Of a stretch of 64,000 nt of DNA, positions 31,361-43,022 are shown piece by piece; position 1 is the first letter of the stretch, and each line of letters opens with the position of its first letter. The stretch covers positions 481,397 to 545,396 of the forward strand of contig CAJNDS010000646.1 of NCBI GenBank assembly GCA_905221605.1, in the 5' to 3' direction. Below the pieces are notes generated by a model, which saw nothing but the letters and a program-made list of their open reading frames with translations, made no database searches and was not told the origin of the DNA. Origin of the DNA: Symbiodinium natans (taxonomy: Eukaryota > Sar > Dinophyceae > Suessiales > Symbiodiniaceae). The translations under genes and the position numbers were made by a program.

Positions 31361-34300
31361 AAGAGCATTCTCATATACCTTAATACAAAGTTAATCCTGA
31401 GGTTGGGGCATGGGAAGCCAGCGCATGGGGATAAAGCAGATAACCGAAAAACTGAGGTGTGGGTTCAACCCGCTCTGCCTAAGGTTCGCAGCGTTTCCAA
31501 CACAGTTTATAAGCACTCGCACCCCCAACTTTTCCATTACCAACCGGCAAGCCCGCCAGAATCCTAGTTTCTTGAATGGCTATGTCGCGACTATGTCAAC
31601 TGTGTGGAAGCTTGTGATGTGCAATGCCACCACCACCTGGTTTCAAAGCTCACTTGCATCTTTGAACCCTGGGCTTTAAGGCTTTAAGTGCCAAAGGTAC
31701 CGTGACGTACCGAACACACTCAAAGCAAACTTTGTAACACCTTCCACTGCTGGCGCTGTCAGGTAAGCATGCAGGACCTGCTTGCGAGCACGACAAGATA
31801 GAGATCCTTCGCAATGACAACTTTCATTTTCAGGCCTGTCAAATCGCCATTGCAGCCTTGGCATTACCGCCGTATTCGCGATTTTCACTCTTTTCACTCT
31901 TCGAGTTGCAAGGTGTCGGCTGGTCACTACCAGTACTTTCGGGTGAACCTGCTTGTGCTGAGCCTCAGCTGCACTCGAAGACTGTCAGATTCTCTCAGGT
32001 CCATGTGCCGCCACGCTTTCCAGGAGGCTATGTCAAGGCCTAGCCGCAAGACGATTCCGGCCTTGAGGGCCTAGAGGGCCTGGATTCGACATGTCAGGTT
32101 GAGATCTCCGGATCGGCTCCATTGGTTGTTCTTGTCAGATACGACGACTTGCCCACGAAAGCATCGACATCCTGGCATGGTAACCGTGCAAACTGAACGG
32201 CACTTTCGCGCATCGACCTTGGCAGGTATGACCTGAGCAACTTCGATGACTGGATCAACCACAGACTCTTTGCTGAAGTTTCCAAGACATCGTTTTGAGA
32301 TCTGTTGGATTGATTTCTCACATGTCAGGGTCGGGAGGGCTGAGTTTATGCAATGAGTATGGTGAACTTCCAAGCCATGGCTCTCTGAAAGCCGTCATGT
32401 ACAGCAAGGGGTTCGCGGCGTCCATTCAAAGGGGATACGCATTTTTGTGGTCTTGCAAATGTGGTTCTGTATCGCCTGGGTCCTGGTGTCATGTGCGAGC
32501 TCCTCGTGAAGTTTGCCAAAGAGTGTTTCGAAGAAGAATTTTCCCCGTGTTTGCAAAGGTGTTTTGCGGAGCGCTGTTGGGTGTTCAGTGTGAGAGCGGC
32601 ATTTTTGCAGGTCTTTATGGGGTCTGGGAGTGCTCTCCCTCTCGGGGTGCTCTCTTCGAATGCTGTTGAAGTAAGTCTTTTTGAGTGTGTGCAGAGTCTA
32701 CGCCGGCAGCAAAATGTAGGAAAACCTCTGGGGCACGACTATTGAAAGCCTCTATTTCCTTTGTGCTTGGTTACGAAAAACACCACTAAACCGTTTCTAT
32801 TCTCGAACTACAAGGGCTGTTTGGGGAATGCTACAGAGGACATGGATTTTCCTATCGAAGTATAGGGAAATAGGAGTTTGTCTACCAAAGTTTAAAGGAG
32901 CTGGAGGTTTCTGGGTTTCAGCCCACAGCAGCCAAAGCCAAGCAGAAAAGACTCCACTCATCATGAAGATCTCAACGAGTTTCTTTGGTGGATCTTTACA
33001 AACAGCAAAGCAAGAGAGCATGTCCGTGGGAGGGGGGCGTGGCAGGTCGTGGCAGGTCGTCGCTGTACTCAGTGCATCGTCTTGCTTCGTGATCTTGCTT
33101 TCAACGCCTCCTTTTCAGATAGGACGAAAGTTCGCCCCACCCAGAGGCATCAGCACACGCAGGCAAGCATGGCAAGGCCAAGCCACACCAGGACCCCACC
33201 AGTACAAAATCGCAATCCGTATCTTGGTTTCCGGCGGATGTATTTCTCCGCTACGCAGGCTAGGTTCAATCCACATGTTCGCGATGCCGCGATTCTGCAA
33301 CATGTTCAGGTTTTGGTGGTCCAATCTTTAGTCCTGTCCATTTATTGGCGGTTTGTGGCATGTAAAGCAATGTGTACATTCAGGATGGAGCATGTGCAAT
33401 CTCAGTCAGTGCTTTGTGACATGCTTCTTTTTGCGCCAAGCTGCTTTGCCAGGATCGCACACGGTCTTGAAGTTCAAGGCGTGAAGAGGAAGTATAGGAG
33501 CATGAGTGTATTTCGGTGGACAGCTGGTTCTGGGACCGCTAGAGCTCGGGCCTGTGAGAGGTCGAGGCATCCGGCGGCGTCGGAGCTCCAGGAGGCCGGA
33601 GCCGGTCCATGTGAGGTCCATTCTTTGTGGTTCACTTGGCGGTTCACTTCGTGATCCACTTCGTGATCCACTTCGTGACCCACTTCGTGATTCACACGCA
33701 CAGGTCCGCCAGCCTTCGATGGCCCCGAATCTTTTGGCCTCGGCGGGCGCCCACCCGCTGTTGGTGATGGAATGGAGGAATCCTTGCCACAGCTGCATTC
33801 CAGCTTCTTTTCTTTTGCTTTCGCCAGTCGCAAGCGTGAGACAGAGAGTGGAAATTGTAAGTGAAAAGGGGCAAAAAAAGGTGTTTTTGTCTTAAGGTTT
33901 TTCTCTGAGCTCCGCAGGCCGGGCCAACCTTGCCCCGCAGGACCCAAGCCACAGCCAGGGCCTGAGAACGAGACCATATACGAGACCCCAAAAAAGCCCA
34001 AAAAGGGGGGACTCTCTCTTCTCTCTCTTCTCTCGAGGTTTTTTTGTGTTCTTTCGGAAGCTCAGCTGGTTCTGCACTAAGGGCAGCATGGGGAACGCCA
34101 GCCTTCGACAGCTTTCTGGAGCCGCTTGATCCGAAGCTTAAGGCCAAGAGATGCCACAAGAGATGTTTCGGAGATGTTTCGGAGATGAAGAAGGAGATGA
34201 AAAAGGAGAGGAAAAGGAGAGAATCTCTAAGGTGGGCTGCCCAGAAGCTCCCAAGCTGACGCATCCAGCTTGCCTTGCACCAGCCTATCTCCACTGTGAG

Positions 34301-36604
34301 GCCATCACCTGATTTCCAGTACTGCCTGTTGATACAAGATCTATGCTGCAGGATGCCTGCATGAAGTGTCTGCAATGTGCGGCCGCCCCAAGGAGTGGGC
34401 AAATGGGAGAGTGCAGCAAAGGCATATTACGCTGAACAGCTTTCTCAGTCGTCATTTTGCGTGTCTGAGGCCCAGAGCGCAGACAAGACGGCCTGCAGCA
34501 TACCTTGCCAAGACTGCTCGCACCGGCGGTCGGGAACCCGGAGTATCCCGAAGTACTCCGCTTGTCTACGATGAGTCTACGACAAGTCAATGACGAGTCG
34601 ACGAGTTTCCGCTTCTTGGGTGTGCAGTCGAAGCCCTTGCAAAGCATTCAGGTGCAGTCAGAGCCTGGCAGCCTGTGCCAGCGATATCAGCCACTTCCTC
34701 ACAGCCTTATGGCCATGTATTTGGCTCGTTGGCATGTTTGGCAAAAACATATGTCGCAGGTGTCAAGTTTTCTCAGCCGAGCTACGTGTAACGTATTGTA
34801 ACACTACAGAGAGGCTGTTCCGGTCCAGAAGCGCAGCAATGCGAGGCAACGCATTGCATTGCCAATGCATTCGCTCAGAGGTGGCGTGTGCATTCCCCGT
34901 GCATTCCGCGTGCTCGACAGGTTGGCTGTGGCAGTTGTATGAGCTGCTTAGACAGCACGGACGAAAGGTGCAAACGCAGTGGGCTCGGCATGGCTTGGCA
35001 GTGGCACCTCCTCCTCACTAGATCCGCTGCAGTCCCTTTGAAGTGTTCAAAGTTCAAAGTTGTCCACCATTGTCCACCGTGCTGAGTCTGCAGCTGCTGC
35101 TCTGGCTGCCTGCCATTGACCGCCAAGTGCATGCACAACGGTGCTTCGGACCGCCCTACTTTCAAGCGATCACTGGGTGGCATCCGGCATCCAGTTGTAT
35201 GCTGTGAGCAGGAGACGCGGTACGTATTTGTCGGAGTACTGCACCATCGCCGATACAGAATGGACAGGCAGGATCTTCGATGATTACCGGGAGCCAGTGG
35301 CTACGGCTATATTTCTCTTGTCGTCGTGTGATAGCTGCAGAATTGTTGGTAGCAGTGCTTCCTTTCATTCCTTTCATATTTGAGATGAGTAGTCTGGTGT
35401 GCTTGTGTCGTCTCGTAAGTCTGGTACTCAGGCTCAAAGCAAGGTCCGCCCCGGAAGAATTTCAAGTGACCCTGTCAGCTTTGTCCTTCTCATGAGAGGA
35501 GTGTCGGAATCCTGTTGGCCTTTTTTGTTTGTCAACGTTGGCACGTGGTGGGATTGAAGCCCATAGAGGCTTTCCATCCCGGAGCTGTGGGAGTCGGCCA
35601 AGGTCTTTCACGGACGCGATCGGACGCGTGTCGATTGTTGCAACATTGTCAATAGGTTTATGTTTCAGATTATTGGCCTATACGTAAGCCTAAGCCTTGG
35701 TTTCAAACAGCATGCCTTGAGCCCTCACTGTAGGGCAGCGTAGACTGTTTATGAAGTGGTGTGATAGTTGTGATTCTTCTTGGGAATTCTTAGGACTTAG
35801 GACATCACAAGCAATGTCCAATGGGTGCACAGCAAATCTCTGGTGTTTTATGAGACCGGCTTTGACAGTCATGACGTAACTGGACGTAAGTACATGAGTA
35901 GGTACTTCTCGGCTGCTCTTCAATAGTCGATGAAATTTCATGGTTGCAGCTTGTTCCCTCAAAGAGTCTGGCTCTCAACCCGAGGGTTGTTTGTCCCTGG
36001 CTGTTTTGTTTTTTTGGGTTCCCGCTTACAGCGTCCCGCGTGACATCCCTGTCCAAGCCAGCAGTTTGGGCGTTGCGGGCTCGTCCCGTAATTTATGGCG
36101 GCCTCAGGTCCTTAAGAAAACAGCGAAAGGCGAAAGGTCCCAAGTTCTGGTGACCAATTGCCAAGAACGAGGATGGTCTTGGCAAAGTAGCCCTTTCATG
36201 ATAGATGTCGACAGTACACTGCACCCCTGTCATTTTCGATAGGTGCCTATAGCATCTTCGGCAGAGGAAGGTGTGGATGCGTGGTGGCACCCTGGCCCTC
36301 CTGCTTCAATGGAAGCAGCATAAAGCAGCAATTCTGGGTGCGTTGGCTTGCTAATGTTAGAAAAAACAAGGAACATGCCCTGCACGGCGGCGAGAAGCAC
36401 GGACACCCTTTGTGAATTTTGTTGGTGCCGTGAGCTTTGGAAAACTTTGGATGCCAGATCTGAAGTCAAGTATGTGCTGGGAGTGAACGGCACTCATAAG
36501 GCTCTCGGGCGTTTCCATGTAAGCTGAAGCTCCGGTCAGCGTGCTTGTAACATCTTGAACTTGCCAATGTCTTGCCAAGACCTGCACAAAGTGCTTTCGT
36601 TGAA
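31361..36604. other. No gene recognised; one short tandem repeat
   Basis: Mostly unique sequence. An open stretch at about 31834-32043 follows a good acceptor (TTTCATTTTCAG) and ends in VHVPPRFPGGYVKA; it may be a terminal exon, but I do not recognise it. At 33641-33694 a 12-bp unit, CACTTCGTGATC, is repeated four times. Confidence 0.35.
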
Positions 36605-37247
<643 letters not shown>

Positions 37248-37340
37248 CCGTTAAGATTCTGGCCCAAGATGAGGATTTTATTTCTCGTAGCCGTAGCGAG
37301 CTTTCTTGGGTGCCTGGGTCCCAAGTCCCAGGGCCCAGCC

Positions 37341-40300
37341 ATGGATCAGAATCGAGGGTTTCGGGAAGTAGCGCCCCCCGATGAAGCTGAGCAGCATGCG
37401 CAGCGAAGTCAGCTAACCATGAACAAAACCGGCAAGCGAAGCTACCAAAGAGCTTGTAAAGTTGCCCTGGCGAAGGGAGCAGCACTTTACAAAGGCCGTC
37501 TTCTGACAGCTCAGGCTCTAGGAGCTCATGAAGGACAATTCGCGTCTCCTGCGAAAGCGGAGAAGCGATCTTTTCAACCGAACAGACAGATCCATCACAA
37601 ATTTGACATGGAAGTCCTTACTTGGAACGCAGGCTCAATTACAAGCCGAGTTTGGAACGAGACTCTGGCCCTTTTGGCAACAACAGAGTACAAGAACATC
37701 AAAATCGTCTTCCTGCAGGAATCGCATTGGCAGCAGGACCAGGTCTACAGCTCAGGCCCGTGGTCAGTCTTAACCTGTGGCTCAACAAGTAGACACAAGG
37801 CTGGCCTGGTTGTCTTGGTGCATAGCTCACTGGCTCCTCTTTCAGAAATTCGCAGCACTTCCATTGTTCCAGGGCATTTGCAGCACGTCATGATCCCGTG
37901 GCAGAGATCCAGAATACATCTCCTGAACCTGTGCCAGCACGTCTGGGATTCAAAGCTCTCGAAGACGGAAAACAGAGGCAGGAGAAAGGACGTGATGACA
38001 CAGCTCGAAAATCGAATACAGAGAGTCCCACAACGTGACTTCTTGATTGTGGCTGGGGATTTCAATGCGCATGCGGTGACTGAACGTCCTCATATCGGAC
38101 CAAGTGTGCCTCATCGAGTACGGTTTGCAAATGCGGATGTGAAGACACTGCCCTCGCTCTGCAAATCCTGTGGACTAACTGCGCTGAACACATGGGCTTC
38201 TGGCCATCGCAGTACGTATGCTAACAGTGATGGCACATATTCCTCTCAGATCGATTTTTTGCTGGTCAGACTGCACGATGCTCGGAGGAGATCCAAGGAG
38301 GCCTACTCGGATAAGAACTTTCCTGTGGCTGCCTACAGAGATGGATCAAAACACTTTCCAGTGCGAGCCACTCTGTTCATTCCTCCTTACAGTCCTACAC
38401 CCAGCAAGCCACGGCCGTTTGATGCCACAGCCCTGGATGCGAGCTTTCGGCGGAAAGATGACAACTGGCAGGCATACTCACATCGTCTGACGGAAGCAGT
38501 GGTGAGGACAATGCAAGTGAGACCGTCTTGGCAAGAACTGGATGAAGTGATGGTTAGTGTATCAGCTGAGCACTATCCTCCTCCACGCAAGTCTCAGCCA
38601 GTTGCAGGTCCTATTCATCAGGAATACTGGAAGAAAGTGCGGCAAATCCAGGCGCACAAGAGGGCTGGAACCGAGCATAATTCAGAATGCCAGAAGCTTG
38701 TGGAGGACATCAAGGAGGAGGCGCGGACTTTCAAAAAACAGCAAAAACAAAGAAAGCTAGAGAAGCAAGAGCAGTTGCTTCTACAAGCCCAGGAAGATAA
38801 AAGGCAACAATCCCACAAACTGGCTCATACTCTCAGGAAACTTGCTCCGTGGCGCCCAGTGCAGAGAGTCAACCTAAGGGATCAAGCAGGTGAGCAGCTT
38901 GATACGGAGGCCTCACTAAAAACTATGCGCGAATACTCGAGTCAAATCTTCTCCAAAAGTTCTCCTTTGCACTCAGTAGCTGCTGTGCCCAGAGCAGCGA
39001 TCACCGCCTTGCAGGTATCCTCACAAATCAAGACAGTGCCAGTGGGGAAAGCAGTCCCCAGCACCTCAGCCCCAGTATCAGCTTGGAAGAGTCTAGGTCC
39101 TGAAGCCCACGAACACATAGCAGGTCTAATCAACTCTGAGGTGTCCCATTCTGAAATTTCCCCTTATCTAAAGGACCCTCGAATTGCATGGATCCCCAAG
39201 CCGGGCAAGCCAGCCACCGCCATGAAAAACCTGAGGCCCATAGGAGTCATCAGCGTGCCAGGCAAAGTGCTAGCAGGCGCAGTGAAGACTCGCATTGCAC
39301 CAGCACTGCAGGAGAGCTCACAACTTCAGCCTCAATTTGCGTACATTAGGCAGAGGGGGGTGCGGGACGCCATCGCGAAAGCATGTCAGCACCTTGATTT
39401 CGTGCAGCAGCTCCGTCAAGTGCATCGCAGGGACCTGCACAAGTCCCAACGCGGAGCCAGGCAGGCTCAGCTGTCAGGGGCACTTACTATTTCGGTTGAT
39501 CTGAGCAAAGCTTTTGATTCTGTTAATAGACATGAGCTGCTAGCTGCCTTGGATCGCCTGGGAACAGACCCTGTTACGAAAGAACTGGTAGTTCAACTAC
39601 ACAGTGAGACCTCCTACAACATGGGCACAAGTGGACTAGAGATTCAAGTTCCCACTTCTTCAGGAATCAAACAAGGTTGCAAGCTAGCCCCGGCATTGTG
39701 GTCTGCGCTGACACTTCTAGTCATGAGCAGAATGGAGCAGAAATGGGGCCCAGATAGCAAGCAAGCTAGGGACATCCTAACAGTCTTTGCAGACGATTTC
39801 CTGCTCCAGGAAACCTTCTCGAGCTTTCCTGAACTTCAGAAAGTCCTGCTCAGAATAGAGGCTCTCTTTCAGTCTCTTGAGGACGTGGGGCTGGAAGTCA
39901 ATCCAACGAAGTCCAAAGCCTTGCTAATGGTTCAGGGCACTCAGCAGTCCATCTTTCGCAAGAAGCACACGATGCGCAAAGAGAAGCAGTTGCACATCGT
40001 CCTTCCCTCAGGACATAAGATTCCGATTCATCACAAACTAACATATCTAGGGGTGCAGCTCAGCTATGGATCCTACAAAGACCAGACGGTTGACTATAGG
40101 ATCGCCCAAGCTCAAGGCAAGTTTGAGCTACTTCGACACATCCTGTGCTCCACTAAGGCCTTGGAGGCTTCAAAGAAGTTGGAGATCTGGAGGGTCTATG
40201 TGGAATCCTCACTCTTGCATGGGCTTGTGGCCACTGGCATCACCTCATCAGGTCTTCAGAAGCTTCAGAGTAAATACTCGAGGATGCTAAGATCCATCTT

Positions 40301-40811
40301 TAAGCAACATCAGCACTACAGCCATATTGACACGAAGACTCTGTTCGAGCAATATAAGGTTCAGACTCCTCAAGCAGTTTTGATCAGCCAGATGAAAAAC
40401 TATCAAGACGCACTAGATGCCTGTCAGAAGTCCAACCCGGATCAGAACATACAGTGGCATCTGGGACTTAGAGGTAGGATTGTTGCGCTGCAACAGGAGC
40501 TTCAGAGCATGCATTTGGACCTGATCGAGGCAGACCAGGAGGTACCGTGCTCTCTGTGCGATCGGAAATTTTCCAGCGCTAAGGGTCTTCAGCAACATAC
40601 TCTGGTGAAGCATGGAGGACAGCGTGCGAATCAGCTAGGCCCAAAATTTCAGGTCACTGTGCATGCTGCAAAGGACTTCCGCAATGTGCGGCATGCAACA
40701 GGCAGTTGCGCACAATGCATCAACTTCGCAGACATGTGGAGTCAGGCATTTGCCCTCAGCTGCACGAGCTCAAAGAACGAGCCAAATCCTGTACAAGCTC
40801 AGAAAGCATAG
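37341..40811 (+). CDS. LINE ORF: endonuclease-reverse transcriptase with C2H2 finger
   Basis: I take the ATG at 37341 (MDQNRGFREV) as start; the open frame above it is only the triplet repeat. A basic leader (KRSYQRACKVALAKGAALYK) comes before the EEP endonuclease: LTWNAGS, FLQESHW, AGDFNAH, QIDFLLV and SKHFPV. A Lys/Gln-rich coiled-coil linker follows. The RT has AWIPKPGKP, LRPIGVISVPGK, motif A VDLSKAFDS, motif B SGIKQGCKLAPALW, motif C FADDF (about 39787-39800) and thumb-side LTYLGVQL. Near the end is a C2H2 finger, CSLCDRKFSSAKGLQQH. All key catalytic residues I can check are present. The enzyme nicks DNA and primes cDNA on the nick. The last about 55 residues after the frame-overlap point look out of frame: the finger array continues in the -1 frame. 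Confidence 0.92.
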   Translation: MDQNRGFREVAPPDEAEQHAQRSQLTMNKTGKRSYQRACKVALAKGAALYKGRLLTAQALGAHEGQFASPAKAEKRSFQPNRQIHHKFDMEVLTWNAGSITSRVWNETLALLATTEYKNIKIVFLQESHWQQDQVYSSGPWSVLTCGSTSRHKAGLVVLVHSSLAPLSEIRSTSIVPGHLQHVMIPWQRSRIHLLNLCQHVWDSKLSKTENRGRRKDVMTQLENRIQRVPQRDFLIVAGDFNAHAVTERPHIGPSVPHRVRFANADVKTLPSLCKSCGLTALNTWASGHRSTYANSDGTYSSQIDFLLVRLHDARRRSKEAYSDKNFPVAAYRDGSKHFPVRATLFIPPYSPTPSKPRPFDATALDASFRRKDDNWQAYSHRLTEAVVRTMQVRPSWQELDEVMVSVSAEHYPPPRKSQPVAGPIHQEYWKKVRQIQAHKRAGTEHNSECQKLVEDIKEEARTFKKQQKQRKLEKQEQLLLQAQEDKRQQSHKLAHTLRKLAPWRPVQRVNLRDQAGEQLDTEASLKTMREYSSQIFSKSSPLHSVAAVPRAAITALQVSSQIKTVPVGKAVPSTSAPVSAWKSLGPEAHEHIAGLINSEVSHSEISPYLKDPRIAWIPKPGKPATAMKNLRPIGVISVPGKVLAGAVKTRIAPALQESSQLQPQFAYIRQRGVRDAIAKACQHLDFVQQLRQVHRRDLHKSQRGARQAQLSGALTISVDLSKAFDSVNRHELLAALDRLGTDPVTKELVVQLHSETSYNMGTSGLEIQVPTSSGIKQGCKLAPALWSALTLLVMSRMEQKWGPDSKQARDILTVFADDFLLQETFSSFPELQKVLLRIEALFQSLEDVGLEVNPTKSKALLMVQGTQQSIFRKKHTMRKEKQLHIVLPSGHKIPIHHKLTYLGVQLSYGSYKDQTVDYRIAQAQGKFELLRHILCSTKALEASKKLEIWRVYVESSLLHGLVATGITSSGLQKLQSKYSRMLRSIFKQHQHYSHIDTKTLFEQYKVQTPQAVLISQMKNYQDALDACQKSNPDQNIQWHLGLRGRIVALQQELQSMHLDLIEADQEVPCSLCDRKFSSAKGLQQHTLVKHGGQRANQLGPKFQVTVHAAKDFRNVRHATGSCAQCINFADMWSQAFALSCTSSKNEPNPVQAQKA
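40640..40646 (+). promoter_or_regulatory. Candidate -1 ribosomal frameshift heptamer
   Basis: C CCA AAA lies in the correct phase (X XXY YYZ) in the RT frame, and slipping back one base leads straight into the frame of the USP-like ORF. No downstream pseudoknot was worked out. A one-base indel in this copy is the simpler alternative. Confidence 0.35.
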
Positions 40812-42088
40812 CTATGATCTATCAGTCTAGCGTGCAGGAACAACTTAAGAAGGATCCTGATCTTCTACTAAAAAAGAGACATGTCACTCAGCATCTATTA
40901 ACGAACTGCAGTCTCTGTGGGCAATACATTGTTGGCCACAAAGGAGTGAAACAGCACATTCAGAAAGCTCATCCCGCTTTCTGGGCACAATCCTCGGCAT
41001 CCATTCTTGCCAACATGCGAACACATAAGCGCCTCCTGCACAAAAAAGAAGAATGTAGGTATTGTCGCATTGTGGTAGATGCTCCAGTACGCCATGCAGA
41101 GCAATGTGTGGTTCTGCTTCAGACATACGCCATGAGTGCAGCTTGTGCCAAGCCTATGGAACTGCCAGATCTCTTCAGTGCAGATCCTCCAATTAGCCAG
41201 GTGAGAGGAAGGGAGGCTTCCTCCCAGGAGGCTTCCTCCACCAGTAGGATTCGGTCTCATCAGGCACCAGCAAGCTCCCAGCGAGACGCACCAGCAGAGG
41301 GGAGACCTTCGTCAGTGCCCGTCACAGCCTGGTCTCTGGCCTATCATAATCCGCATCAACTGTGCTATGCACACACAGTAGTGCATATCCTTGCCTCGCT
41401 TGCATCAGAGGGTATTCTTTCTGATCCATATCTGAGACAAATATTGACGGAAATTGACGCAGTAGGGGGTCGTTCTTCTAGTGTGGATGTTCGTAGGCTG
41501 CGACAGCTACGTCCTCTGCTGACGGGATGGCGATTCAGACCCAGGCAAGAAGATGCATCCCAGTTTCTAGCACATATCATTCAGAGATCCCATGTGCTTT
41601 CAGCAGATGTTTGGGAAGCGAGGGTTCAAATCACAGCACCCGTGGAAAGAATCAGCGTAGAGGATAGAGGGGGTTTGATTCTTTTCTTGCCTGACCCACC
41701 AGATGGCCTCTCCACACTACAGCAAGCCATTTCTCAGTGGGCGCACAGGGGGAGCACCTATGGGCTACTCCCGGGAGTGAACCTGGTTTGCATTCAGATC
41801 CAAAGGTTTGAGCACTTGGAGAAAACAAATCGGCCTCAAGTTTTAGACACAACTCTGGAGCTTCCAGAGTTTATAGATAATGGCACGACAACCGCTGTGG
41901 TCAGCTTTCGACTATATGCATTCATCATTCATCTAGGAGATGATTGGAGATCTGGGCATTATAGGACAGGTTTTTTGAGAGAAGAAGTGGCGTATCTCGC
42001 GGATGATGACCGCTCACCACGGCGAACTACGCTCCTCTCGGATCAAATTTGCCAGGGATCGTATTTGGCTTTCTACGTAAGGGTCTAG
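40646..42088 (+). CDS. LINE second ORF: zinc fingers plus USP-like (C19) deubiquitinase domain
   Basis: Reading in the -1 frame from about 40646, there are Cys/His fingers: QCAACNRQLRTMHQLRRH, then CSLCGQYIVGHKGVKQH, then CRYCRIVVDAPVRHAEQC. A Ser-rich linker carries two EASS repeats from mini-hairpins. The protease domain follows: NPHQLCYAHTVVHIL (Cys box, TGC at 41363), RQEDASQF (the QxDAxEF box), LVCIQIQRFE, FIIHLGDDWRSGHYR (His box, CAT at 41957) and YLADDDRS (Asp). That is the full Cys/His/Asp layout of USPs, in about 260 residues, shorter than typical USP catalytic domains. USPs cleave ubiquitin from proteins. Here it may process the element's own polyprotein or counter host ubiquitination; both are inference. 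A diverged copy lies at 2025-2734. Confidence 0.75.
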   Translation: MSGHCACCKGLPQCAACNRQLRTMHQLRRHVESGICPQLHELKERAKSCTSSESIAMIYQSSVQEQLKKDPDLLLKKRHVTQHLLTNCSLCGQYIVGHKGVKQHIQKAHPAFWAQSSASILANMRTHKRLLHKKEECRYCRIVVDAPVRHAEQCVVLLQTYAMSAACAKPMELPDLFSADPPISQVRGREASSQEASSTSRIRSHQAPASSQRDAPAEGRPSSVPVTAWSLAYHNPHQLCYAHTVVHILASLASEGILSDPYLRQILTEIDAVGGRSSSVDVRRLRQLRPLLTGWRFRPRQEDASQFLAHIIQRSHVLSADVWEARVQITAPVERISVEDRGGLILFLPDPPDGLSTLQQAISQWAHRGSTYGLLPGVNLVCIQIQRFEHLEKTNRPQVLDTTLELPEFIDNGTTTAVVSFRLYAFIIHLGDDWRSGHYRTGFLREEVAYLADDDRSPRRTTLLSDQICQGSYLAFYVRV

Positions 42089-43022
42089 CTCGCTCTACCT
42101 TCGCATGCGGAGGTTTCCTCCGGAGGCTTCCTCCGCAGCAGTGTTCTTTCTTCTTAAAGTAGACCTATCTGCCTGCTGTTGCCTAAGGCAACTCGGCATG
42201 AACGCTGCCCTGCGCGCAATAAAGCCATGATCTCGTGCTAAGATGTATAGTCTCTTGCGTGAAACTTTCACATGCGGAGGTTCCTCCGGAGGCTTCCTCC
42301 CCGGTAGTGTTTCTCACAGTAGACCGTTCTGCCTGCTGTAGCTTAAGGCCAAGCTGACCCATTCTTGTCCCTGAACCTGAAGCATCTGAAAGAGCCCTGC
42401 GCGCACTTCAGAACATGTGAGGTCTCCTCCAGGTCGGTGGGTTCAGATTAGGGTCACTTTTTCGGATGCAACCTTGCCTTGTCGCAGCGCTGGCCCCGAG
42501 AGCCGTGCAAGGTGTCCCAGGTCAGGTGCTTCCCTCTTCGCAAAGTACTCGTGCCTATGCGAGACCTCCTCGTCAAGTTCGGTCAGTTGGGGTCACATTT
42601 TCTCGACCAGGAATGCAATTTTGCCCTGTCGCAGCGCTGGCCCCAGGAGCCGCGCAAGGCGTCCCAGGTCAGGCTTCGCAAACTTAGCTACCCTGCCTCC
42701 AACTTGGGCATCCTTCTTGGAACGTGCAAGGCCGCCTTGGTGCGCTCTGCCTACGGCCCTCTGCCAGTTGTTTAGCGTTACCTGTGTGAGACGTCACTAG
42801 ACAGGAACGCTGAGTGTCGGCCTCACCAGAGGTACGGCTCGCTAAACAGCTGGTGCGTGGGTGCTGGACGCAGTGACTCACAGTAGGGTGTCGGGGTAGC
42901 CGCGCTTATTTTTCACTCTTTTGCAGTGCTGAGTACTTGATATCGGAGGCTGCCTCCGTGCCAACTTCAATTTCTTCAATTTCTTCATTGATTCATTGCA
43001 TCAGATTAGGAGGTTTCCTCCT
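41212..43022 (+). repeat. Scattered GGAGG-CCTCC mini-hairpins
   Basis: Small perfect inverted repeats GGAGG(N2-3)CCTCC at 41212-41224, 41227-41239, 42109-42121, 42122-42134, 42276-42287, 42288-42300, 42944-42958 (stem CGGAGGC) and 43008-43022 (stem AGGAGG). They often occur in adjacent pairs. Two lie inside the second LINE ORF without breaking it. Confidence 0.75.
42425..42680 (+). repeat. 147-bp tandem duplication 3' of the LINE
   Basis: GTCGCAGCGCTGGCCCC occurs at 42481 and 42628 with matching surroundings on both sides. The two units have diverged moderately. No gene is seen here or on to 43454. That stretch also holds a hairpin AAGGCGGG...CCCGCCTT at about 43135-43173 and a repeated CAGCCCTGAGGGGCG at about 43312 and 43372. 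Confidence 0.75.

Larger units (their letters stand above)
37254..42440 (+). mobile_element. Non-LTR retrotransposon (LINE) with zinc fingers and a USP-like protease domain
   Basis: The element starts right after the first (GTT)n array. It encodes an apurinic-type endonuclease, RT, C2H2 fingers and, in the -1 frame, more fingers and a C19-like cysteine protease. The 3' untranslated part from 42089 has an AATAAA at about 42218 and a pair of similar segments at about 42103-42200 and 42270-42370, each opening with a GGAGG/CCTCC hairpin pair. Its true 3' end is not certain; related hairpins continue to 43022, and a second (GTT)n array starts at 43455. The 5' part seems complete because the leader before the endonuclease is present. 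Confidence 0.85.
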
